In this document: positions 16,174-22,274 of the stretch, one piece after another
Layout: each line of letters begins with the position of its first letter
How positions within the stretch are numbered: position 1 is the first letter of the stretch
Assembly (NCBI GenBank): GCA_036258055.1
Contig: DATAEK010000191.1
Location: forward strand, 1 to 22,274
DNA: 22,274 bases
Source of the DNA: DATAEK01 sp036258055
GTDB lineage: Bacteria; Acidobacteriota; Vicinamibacteria; Vicinamibacterales; 2-12-FULL-66-21
Direction: 5' to 3'
Notes under the pieces: model-generated
What the model was told of the DNA's origin: nothing
The model's input: only the letters and a program-made list of their open reading frames with translations
The model's database searches: none
Made by a program: the position numbers and the translations under genes

Positions 16174-17910
16174 CTACCTTCCATACACGCGCTCGGCGGG
16201 CGGCCATCGCGTGATGGTCACCGGAAGATACTCGATGCAGTACGAGCCGTCAGGCTTCCGGTGGACGAGTGAATGCGCGAGGAAGCGCTGATCGTCTCTC
16301 ACCGGGAAGTCCGTGCGCTGATGCGCCCCGCGGGACTCCTGGCGCGCGAACGCCGCGTTCACGATCGCTCCTGCCACGTCGAGCATGAAGGATAATTCGA
16401 GCGCCGCGATCCGCTCGGTGTTGAAAGTTCGAGTCCGGTCCTCGATCGCGAGGTTGGCGGCGCGCTCCTGCAGCGTGCGGAGCGTGTCGACGGCGCGGCC
16501 CAGCGTTTCGCCCGTCCGATAGATCCCCGCGCTCTGTTCCATTGTCGTCTGCATCTCGTCGCGGAGCGTGGCGAGACGCTCAGCGCCGCAGGGCTTGTGC
16601 ATCAGGTCGTTCTGCAGGCGGTGCTCTTCGTCCCTTCCCTGCGCGTGGATCGCCGTGCCCGGGTCCTTCGCGCTCGAGGCGTATTCGGCGGCGGCGCGCC
16701 CCGCGCGCGCGCCAAAAACCAGCAGCTCCGGGAGCGAGTTCGAGCCCAGACGATTCGCACCGTTGATGCTCACGCACGCCACTTCGCCTGCGGCGTACAG
16801 CCCGGCCAGCGGTGTCGCACCGTGGATGTCGGTGTGCACCCCGCCCATCATGTAGTGCACAACCGGCCGCACGGGTATCAACTCCTTGACCGGATCGACG
16901 TTCTGGTATTTCAGGCACAGCTCGCGCACGAAGGGGATCTTCGCGTCGATTGTTGCCTCGCCCAGATGACGGAGGTCCAGGTGAACGACGGCGCCATAAG
17001 GCGTGTCGACCGTCCGCCCCTTCTCCATTTCCTTGACGAACGCCTGCGACAGCCGATCGCGGGGCCCGAGCTCCATGCTGCGCAGGACCGGCTTCGGCTC
17101 CGGCTTCCCGAGGTTGTAGTCCTGCAGGTATCGATATCCGTCCTTGTTGATCAAATACCCGCCCTCTGCCCGCGCCGCCTCGGTGATGAGAATGCCGGTG
17201 AACGGCAGGCCGGTCGGGTGGTATTGGACGAACTCCATGTCCTTCAGCGGCGCCCCGGCCCGATACGCGAGCGCCATGCCGTCGCCGTTTTTGATGGCAG
17301 CGTTCGTCGTGAAGGGGAACACGCGCCCGCACCCTCCCGTACAGAGGATGACGGCCTTGCTCGTGATCGTCTCGATCTTGCCGGACATCAGATCGATGGC
17401 CACCACGCCCTGAACGCAGCCGTCGTCGACGAGAAGCTTGGTGACGAACCACTCGTCGTAGCGAACGACGGTCGTGTATTTGAGGGACGTTTGAAACAAC
17501 GTGTGGAGCATGTGAAAGCCGGTCTTGTCGGCGGCGAACCACGTGCGCATTTTCTTCATGCCACCGAAAGGACGCACGCCGATCCCGCCGTCGGGTTCCC
17601 GGCTCCAGGGGCAACCCCAGTGCTCGAGACGGAGCAGCTCCTGCGGGGCTTCCTCGACGAAGGCTTCGACCGCGTCCTGATCGCTGAGCCAGTCTCCGCC
17701 CGAGATCGTGTCGTACGCGTGCTCGTCGACCGTGTCATCCCGGCGGATGACGCCGGCCGCGCCGCCTTCCGCGGACACGGTGTGACTCCGCATCGGGTAG
17801 ACCTTGGAGACCACCGCGATGCGAAGCCGGGGATTGGCCTCGGCGATGGCAATCGCTGCGCGCAGGCCCGCGCCGCCGCCGCCGACGAGCACCACGTCGT
17901 GAGAGGGCAT
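16174..17910 (-). CDS. frdA: Fumarate reductase flavoprotein subunit A
   Basis: 578 aa (E. coli 602). N-terminal FAD-binding VLVGGGGAGLRAA, then VVSKVYPMRSHTVSAEGG, where His43 corresponds to the histidine that carries covalent FAD in FrdA. QYHPTGLP, YLINKDGYRYL, HYMMGGVHTD and NGANRLGSNSLPELLVFGARAG are the catalytic and capping-domain signatures of the succinate dehydrogenase/fumarate reductase family. It reduces fumarate to succinate, or the reverse; the E. coli-type FrdABCD arrangement favours the fumarate reductase name. A TTG at 17919 lies in frame, but ATG 17910 (MPSHDVVLVGG) matches the family start. The gap to the upstream 75-aa gene is 9 nt. Confidence 0.95.
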   Translation of the reverse strand: MPSHDVVLVGGGGAGLRAAIAIAEANPRLRIAVVSKVYPMRSHTVSAEGGAAGVIRRDDTVDEHAYDTISGGDWLSDQDAVEAFVEEAPQELLRLEHWGCPWSREPDGGIGVRPFGGMKKMRTWFAADKTGFHMLHTLFQTSLKYTTVVRYDEWFVTKLLVDDGCVQGVVAIDLMSGKIETITSKAVILCTGGCGRVFPFTTNAAIKNGDGMALAYRAGAPLKDMEFVQYHPTGLPFTGILITEAARAEGGYLINKDGYRYLQDYNLGKPEPKPVLRSMELGPRDRLSQAFVKEMEKGRTVDTPYGAVVHLDLRHLGEATIDAKIPFVRELCLKYQNVDPVKELIPVRPVVHYMMGGVHTDIHGATPLAGLYAAGEVACVSINGANRLGSNSLPELLVFGARAGRAAAEYASSAKDPGTAIHAQGRDEEHRLQNDLMHKPCGAERLATLRDEMQTTMEQSAGIYRTGETLGRAVDTLRTLQERAANLAIEDRTRTFNTERIAALELSFMLDVAGAIVNAAFARQESRGAHQRTDFPVRDDQRFLAHSLVHRKPDGSYCIEYLPVTITRWPPAERVYGR

Positions 17911-17919
17911 GAGGCGCAA

Positions 17920-18147
17920 CTATTCGGCAGACAACAGTTCGTCCACCAGGACCGTACCGTCGTGGCGGACGATCTTTCGACTCACAGCGCCGTCGTGATA
18001 TTCGTGACGAATGCTCCGGCAGCCGCAGGAGTAATCCAGCTCTCGGGTGAGAACCGTTTCCTGGTCCTGATCCTCGTAGGTCTCTCCATCCACGATCCGC
18101 CCGCACGGTGCCTGTTGGCTCCTGAAGCTCGTGCTCGTCGCCGGCAT
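17920..18147 (-). CDS. Small Cys/His protein at the head of the frd operon
   Basis: 75 aa, no signal peptide or membrane segment, acidic in the middle (DGETYEDQDQE). Contains C15, the pair C41-G-C43 and H48/H51 in DYSCGCRSIRHEYHDG, a possible metal-binding or redox cluster. The C-terminus SRKIVRHDGTVLVDELLSAE looks conserved and structured. It has the best ribosome binding site in the operon, an AGGAGG 6 nt before ATG 18147. Its stop is 9 nt before the frdA ATG, so it is almost certainly co-transcribed with frdABCD. I do not know a function; a role in FAD or Fe-S assembly of FrdAB would suit the position but is inference. Confidence 0.75.
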   Translation of the reverse strand: MPATSTSFRSQQAPCGRIVDGETYEDQDQETVLTRELDYSCGCRSIRHEYHDGAVSRKIVRHDGTVLVDELLSAE

Positions 18148-18462
18148 GACGTACCTCCTGGCGATTGCGATCGCGAAACGGTTTGGTGGGTTAGCGCTTG
18201 ATCGGAACGACCTCCTCGACGGGAATTCGAGTCCAGAGTTTACTCCTCGACCATGCTCCCGACAGGTTTTTTTCTGCGAGTGGGGCGTCGCCCCCGCGCC
18301 CGGGATAACGGGCGTTCAGGGTCGGCGGAAGCGACGCCAGGGGCAGAATCGTGATCTTCGCCTCGGACGGCCGATGGGACGAGGGCGAACGCGACGTGCG
18401 TCTTACCCTGGCTGTCTCGTGGCGAGACTCCTCTAAGACTGGGTCGTCGAAAGACTGTGTCG
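18148..18462. other. 315-bp intergenic region upstream of the frd operon
   Basis: Open frames on both strands here (plus 18131-18436; minus 18191-18532) are Arg/Pro-rich with no recognisable domain, and the minus-strand one runs into the VOC gene. A T7 run around 18270 lies next to a GGGGCG/CGCCCC hairpin, but in the wrong order for an intrinsic terminator on the plus strand. The frd promoter is expected on the minus strand; TAAACT near 18240 is a possible -10 without a good -35. Confidence 0.4.
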
Positions 18463-18861
18463 TCATCCCTCGGTAGAGATCGTCAGTCGGAACCCGCTCG
18501 GCTCGGTGGCTTCGAACGCGCGGCTCCCCCACGGCGTGTCATGCGGCTCCGCGTCCAGAGCGATCCCCGCCTTCTTGGCGTCAACCGCGAGCTTGTCGAT
18601 GTCCTGCGTCGTGCTGACGAAGATCCGCATCCCCACACCTTTCTGCCGGTCGCGGCCCTTCTTCCAGTCGTCTTGACTGAGATTGATCCGCGCCTCGCCT
18701 GCTCGCATCGTCACACCGAGCAGCACGCCCTTCTCTTCCCATCGTTCTTCGATGCCAAAGCCCAGCCCTTCAAAGAAGGCGACGCTCTTCTGAAGATCGT
18801 TCACGGTGAGAGCCGGCGAGAGAGTCTTCGCCTGCAAACGCGTATCGAGTGTTGTAGCCAT
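18463..18861 (-). CDS. VOC-family protein (glyoxalase/bleomycin-resistance fold)
   Basis: 132 aa, one vicinal-oxygen-chelate module of paired beta-alpha-beta-beta-beta units. The start (SPALTVNDLQKSVAFFEGLGFGIEERW) and end (WGSRAFEATEPSGFRLTISTEG) are typical of VOC domains, where the last Glu/His positions often bind a divalent metal. VOC proteins include glyoxalases, dioxygenases and drug-binding proteins, so the reaction is not predictable. ATG at 18861 with GAGGAGG about 5 nt upstream. It lies 16 nt after the stop of the double-domain VOC gene and is probably co-transcribed with it. Confidence 0.88.
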   Translation of the reverse strand: MATTLDTRLQAKTLSPALTVNDLQKSVAFFEGLGFGIEERWEEKGVLLGVTMRAGEARINLSQDDWKKGRDRQKGVGMRIFVSTTQDIDKLAVDAKKAGIALDAEPHDTPWGSRAFEATEPSGFRLTISTEG

Positions 18862-18877
18862 TGCTGCCTCCTCGACG

Positions 18878-19663
18878 CTACTGAGCTTTCTTCGCGTGCA
18901 AAGCGAATGCGGCGCCCTGCGGATCCATCGCGTTGACTATCCAGTCGCCGCCGGGAACTTCCATCGGTCCATTGAGGATCTTCCCGCCATTTTTCTTGAT
19001 CCGCTCGGTGGCCGCATTGATGTCCGGCACGAGGAAATAGATCGTCCAGTTCGGCGGCACGTTCGCCAGTTCGGGCGGCTTGTTCATCATGCCGCCGATC
19101 ATGCCGTGAGGCCGATTGAACATCTGGTACTTGCCCATCGCGCCCATGTCCATCGCTTCGGTGGGCTGCCACCCGAAGACGTCCTGGTAGAACTTCATCG
19201 CCGCGGGCGCGTCGGTGGTCATCAGCTCGTGCCACGAGGCCTCACCGACTTGGGGCGCCGTCTCGGGGCGTTCTCCGCTTGGCTCCGGCTGAATGATGTA
19301 GAAGGCGGCACCCTGCGGGTCCTTCAGCATCTGCATGCGCCCGACCTTTGGCACTTCGATCACGGGAGAGAGCTCGCTTCCCCCAAGTCGCTTGATGTGC
19401 GCCACCGCATCCTCCAGCTTCGGCACGGCGACATACATCGACCAGAACGGGGGCATGTTCATTCCATCGGGTCGCTTCATCAGGCCGGCAACTTGAACCT
19501 GACCGCTTCGCGCGAAGACCGTGTAGGGATCGGGCGAACCTTCCATGGGCGCGGCCGTCCAGCCAACCACATTCTTGTAGAACGTCTCGGCAGCTGCCGT
19601 GTCCGTCGTCAGCAGTTCGTACCAAACCGGGCGCCCGAGCAGAGGTGAAACGGCGGTCGTCAT
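18878..19663 (-). CDS. Two-domain VOC-family protein
   Basis: 261 aa with two tandem VOC modules. Residues ~8-128 (GRPVWYELLTTDTAAAETFYKNVVGW to MLKDPQGAAFYIIQPE) and ~140-258 (GEASWHELMTTDAPAAMKFYQDVFGW to MDPQGAAFALH) are clearly internal duplicates. This is the architecture of the CFP30B/27-kDa antigen-like group of VOC proteins, whose substrates are mostly unknown. The open frame runs to a TTG at 19738, but an AGGAGG lies just upstream of ATG 19663 (MTTAVSPLLG), where homology begins. First gene of a two-gene VOC operon. Confidence 0.9.
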   Translation of the reverse strand: MTTAVSPLLGRPVWYELLTTDTAAAETFYKNVVGWTAAPMEGSPDPYTVFARSGQVQVAGLMKRPDGMNMPPFWSMYVAVPKLEDAVAHIKRLGGSELSPVIEVPKVGRMQMLKDPQGAAFYIIQPEPSGERPETAPQVGEASWHELMTTDAPAAMKFYQDVFGWQPTEAMDMGAMGKYQMFNRPHGMIGGMMNKPPELANVPPNWTIYFLVPDINAATERIKKNGGKILNGPMEVPGGDWIVNAMDPQGAAFALHAKKAQ

Positions 19664-19875
19664 CAGAGACCTCCTGAATCTGAACAGATCGCGTTGAACG
19701 CACCGGTAAGGGTGCAGGGATCGATTAGTGTGCCACAAGCGATCGTGGGGCGGGCATCACATTTTTTGACTCATCGGGTGTCGAGCGCAGGTACAGCTCG
19801 GTTTCAAACTCGTCGATTGGATTCTGGGGTGGACCCGCGACGATGCGCGGTCGAAGGACGTGCGGCCGCGCTCGA

Positions 19876-20994
19876 TCAACACCGCGCTGGAACTGGATGT
19901 GGGTCTTGCATGGTCGATGATGGCTGGGAAACAACCCCCATCCCGCGCAGGATGATATCGTCAGCGGTCGGCTGCGACTTGATGTAGCAGAGCTCATTTG
20001 CGTCCGCTCGAAGTCGTCGAGCATCGTCTGGCGTCAGATCTTCTCGGTCGCGCAATGCCGTCATCGTCGCCTGAGCCATCAGCGACACGCGCAGTTTCAT
20101 TGCGCTGGTCGTCCTCTTCAAAGGCTGGATATCCGAACCTGAACCGAACTCGTCGAGCAAGCGGAGCGCGTACGCGCGAAGCTGCGACAGCTCGTTCAGG
20201 CTCATCACCTGTTCGGCCGAACGTCGCAGTCCCCAGAGATGATGGAGCCGTTCGAGTCGAGCGAGATACATATCCGCGAGAAAGAGATGAAACCAACATC
20301 GTTGGTAGTCCGACGTGCAGCACAGCGCTTCATCGTCTGCGACAAGCATGTAGCGACCGTGAGGGATCCGGTGTCCTACAAATGTCACTGACGATGTGTC
20401 CGAAAGCCGCATGCTTCCAGAGAATCTCCAGTCTCCGATACGAACTGTATCGGCGCGCAGATCGGCCGCACACAGAACTGTGCAGTCGCTGTTCGCCAAT
20501 CGCGCTTTGAAGAGCGCCAGATCCGCAACGGTGGCGAGCGACATGTATTCAAACGTGCCGTCCAGCCAAATGCCATCAGCGTCCTGACGCGCTGCCACAG
20601 AATGGCTGGCCCCTCGAGTACGCTCGCCGCCGGCGTTCGCCACGATCAGCGAGCGGTTCCTGATTGCGCGCAGTAACATCGCCCGCTGAAATCTCGCCAC
20701 GCTCAGCAACGGCAAGGGAATGCTCTGCAGGACGCAGAGCGGATAGAGGTGCATCGCAAGGGCAATGCCCAACGGTAAGCAGCTCGCCGCGACATTCCTT
20801 GCGGTGGTTGCGGCCGACTCGAAGACAACCGACGCGTGTCGCCCCGAAACCGGATACATCGCTAGTTGCGAACGCAGGCGGGCGAAGCCCTCACGATATG
20901 CGTCGCGCGCGTCACGTTCGTCTGCGGCGCCGTTCACGCGGTCGACGAACTCCGACACCAGGTGGTCTTCGTTGGTGTGGGGTATTGCTTGCAT
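19876..20994 (-). CDS. Acyl-CoA dehydrogenase-like protein
   Basis: 372 aa, near the usual ACAD length of ~380. The middle beta-domain is recognisable: SLIVANAGGERTRG, then DGIWLDGTFEYMSLATVADL, then the pair VRIGDWRFSGSMRLSDTSSV and TFVGHRIPHGRYML, which parallel the flavin-binding segments of acyl-CoA dehydrogenases (GSMR.SDT..V.F....VP). The C-terminal half is helical (DMYLARLERLHHLWGLRRSAEQV). The catalytic base cannot be placed with confidence. Such proteins occur in fatty-acid oxidation and in secondary-metabolite pathways, but no ETF, ligase or thioesterase gene is nearby. GC looks lower than its neighbours (one 60-nt line counted 57%), so it may be acquired. ATG at 20994. Confidence 0.68.
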   Translation of the reverse strand: MQAIPHTNEDHLVSEFVDRVNGAADERDARDAYREGFARLRSQLAMYPVSGRHASVVFESAATTARNVAASCLPLGIALAMHLYPLCVLQSIPLPLLSVARFQRAMLLRAIRNRSLIVANAGGERTRGASHSVAARQDADGIWLDGTFEYMSLATVADLALFKARLANSDCTVLCAADLRADTVRIGDWRFSGSMRLSDTSSVTFVGHRIPHGRYMLVADDEALCCTSDYQRCWFHLFLADMYLARLERLHHLWGLRRSAEQVMSLNELSQLRAYALRLLDEFGSGSDIQPLKRTTSAMKLRVSLMAQATMTALRDREDLTPDDARRLRADANELCYIKSQPTADDIILRGMGVVSQPSSTMQDPHPVPARC

Positions 20995-21072
20995 AGGCTC
21001 ACTCGCGCTCGTGCTTTCTCAATCGACCAGCGTCCGAGATGACGGCCAAGACAGCCGGCCTGCCTAGCCGTA

Positions 21073-21091
21073 GCTCACGCGGAGCGTGAGC
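21073..21091 (-). terminator. Hairpin after the beta-propeller gene, possible terminator
   Basis: GCTCACGC (21073-21080) pairs with GCGTGAGC (21084-21091) around a GGA loop. The outer AGCC (21066-21069) and GGCT (21095-21098) can extend it across a small internal loop. It begins 9 nt after the minus-strand stop at 21101. No U-tract follows. Confidence 0.45.
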
Positions 21092-21100
21092 GGAGGCTGG

Positions 21101-22274
21101 TTAGCTGCCCTCGAGCGACAGCCGGAACGCGGCCATCTCTTCGCCATTGCGCACGAGCAGCACGTCGCCGACCAGCACGGGGTGGTTCCACGTCTTCCCC
21201 TCGATTGCCTTGAATCGTGCGAGCTCCGTGAATTGGTCGGGGGTTGCCCTGACCAGCGCGAGCTCACCTTCCTCCGACAGCACGAGCAGCAGGTCCTCGT
21301 CAGGCAACAGCACGAGTTGACCGTTGCCGTAGCGGCCGCCCTTCCACTTGCGTGCACCGTCGGACAGATCGATACAGGACAGAATGGTGCCGTCGAAGCC
21401 GAACCCATGGCCTTTGTGAACGACGAAGTCGTTGAAGTACGGCTTCAGTCCAGTCGACGTCCAGCGCTCTTCGACGGTCCATCCCCCTGGTCCGCGTGCG
21501 ACCGCAAGACGGCGAATGCCGGCGCCTCCGGTCATGACGATGGAGTTGACGAGGATGCCGCCGTCTGGAGTCAAGGCTGGTTGAACGATGGTCGCGCCCT
21601 CTATTTGCCACTCATGCTTCCACAAAACAGCCCCGGTCGCCGGCGCAACGCTCGCCGCGCCGGATCCGCTGAGCAGCAGGACCTGCGTCACTCCATCGAT
21701 CGTCGCCCGATGGGGCGAGCTGTAGCTCCCGAGGTCGCGAGGACCGACCCACCGCAGTTTGCCCGAAGCGAGGTCGTAGCCTGCCAACGTTCCCGAGGCG
21801 GCGACGATGACCACGTCGCCGACCACCAGCGGCGAACTGGAGAAGCCCCACACCGGGACCTTCCGGTCGGCATCGGTCGCCACGTTGCGCGACCAGATGA
21901 CTGCGCCAGTGCGCGCATCGAGCGCGTTCAGAACTCCGGTCGCGCCGAATGTGTAGACGCGTCCGTCGCTGAGCGTCGGCGTGGCGCGCGGACCCGCGCC
22001 ACCGTTCGACTCCCAGAAACGGACCTTGTCGCCGTGCCGCCACACCGGCTCGCCTGTGCTCACCCTGTAGCACGCGACGACCTCGTCGTCGCCACGCTGC
22101 TCTTGCGTGTAGAGAAGATCGCCGCTGACGGCGAAGGAGGACCAGCCCGGTCCGATCGGCCGCCGCCACAGCTGGACCGGCGGCGACGACGTCCAGTCGG
22201 TTTTGATACGAACCCCACGGACGACGGCGTCCCGATTGGGACCGCGAAAGCCGGGCCACTCCGCTTCTCTCTTC
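21101..22274 (-). CDS. PQQ-like beta-propeller protein, 5' end beyond the window
   Basis: About 391 codons are visible. The frame is open to the window edge and reads EWPGFRGPNRD near the edge, a segment that usually follows soon after the signal peptide in exported PQQ-binding-like (quinoprotein/BamB-like) propellers. Blade repeats with AxDxxTGxxxW-type ends recur: RVSTGEPVWRH, ALDARTGAVIWSRN, GYDLASGKLRWVG, SVAPATGAVLWKHE and CIDLSDGARKWKGG. Such proteins are periplasmic scaffolds or, more rarely, quinoprotein dehydrogenases; no dehydrogenase metal ligands are evident, so a structural or unknown role is likelier. A GTG at 22063 is an internal codon rather than the start, because the propeller sequence continues upstream of it. 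Confidence 0.88.
   Translation of the reverse strand, partial: KREAEWPGFRGPNRDAVVRGVRIKTDWTSSPPVQLWRRPIGPGWSSFAVSGDLLYTQEQRGDDEVVACYRVSTGEPVWRHGDKVRFWESNGGAGPRATPTLSDGRVYTFGATGVLNALDARTGAVIWSRNVATDADRKVPVWGFSSSPLVVGDVVIVAASGTLAGYDLASGKLRWVGPRDLGSYSSPHRATIDGVTQVLLLSGSGAASVAPATGAVLWKHEWQIEGATIVQPALTPDGGILVNSIVMTGGAGIRRLAVARGPGGWTVEERWTSTGLKPYFNDFVVHKGHGFGFDGTILSCIDLSDGARKWKGGRYGNGQLVLLPDEDLLLVLSEEGELALVRATPDQFTELARFKAIEGKTWNHPVLVGDVLLVRNGEEMAAFRLSLEGS

Noticed and set aside
16597..18201. 534-codon plus-strand frame opposite frdA
   Set aside because: Antisense shadow of frdA, which is unmistakable on the minus strand.
18191..18532. 113-codon minus-strand frame upstream of the frd operon
   Set aside because: Low-complexity Arg/Ser/Pro composition, overlap with the VOC gene in another frame and no ribosome binding site.

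Overview
The window is about 22 kb of high-GC bacterial DNA with densely packed genes and no rRNA, tRNA, insertion sequence or CRISPR array that I can see. An Acidobacteriota-like (Vicinamibacteria-like) host is a reasonable guess. It fits the GC content, an ECF sigma factor of the ECF_SigX6/TIGR02999 type, a long acidobacterial-style coiled-coil protein, several secreted proteins of unknown role and a PQQ-type propeller. No marker gene fixes the taxonomy, so this is inference.

Layout. 1-1740 (minus): a secreted protein with Asp-rich calcium-binding-like repeats, broken by an apparent one-base frameshift and running off the left edge, then an exported alpha/beta hydrolase. 1908-4709: an LCM-type SAM methyltransferase, a GNAT acetyltransferase, an ECF sigma factor and a divergent secreted protein. 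4912-7979 (plus): a two-gene redox signalling operon. A soluble CNB-like histidine kinase overlaps by 4 nt a response regulator fused to a glutaredoxin-like module and a thioredoxin-reductase-like flavoprotein. 8043-10412: an APC-family amino acid permease and a divergent aldo/keto reductase. 10881-13595: a 904-residue coiled-coil protein.

13673-14553 (plus) holds the most notable item. Two AhpD/carboxymuconolactone decarboxylase-like genes overlap at GTGA. The second is interrupted by an in-frame TGA exactly where the second cysteine of the AhpD CxxC motif belongs. The same frame continues for another 114 codons of clearly homologous protein. A 7-bp hairpin with a GGUC loop begins 10 nt after the TGA, which is SECIS-like. 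I read this as one selenoprotein gene, not a stop or a pseudogene.

14633-18147 (minus) is a complete quinol:fumarate reductase operon (frdABCD) led by a 75-residue Cys/His-containing protein. 18463-19663 (minus) is a pair of VOC (glyoxalase-fold) genes. 19876-20994 is an orphan acyl-CoA dehydrogenase-like gene. 21101 to the right edge is a PQQ-like beta-propeller gene cut by the window end.

Together the window leans towards redox and energy metabolism: the redox-module two-component pair, the seleno-peroxidase-like pair, the aldo/keto reductase and fumarate reductase. No selA, selB, selC or selD is visible here, so the selenoprotein reading predicts that they lie elsewhere in the genome.
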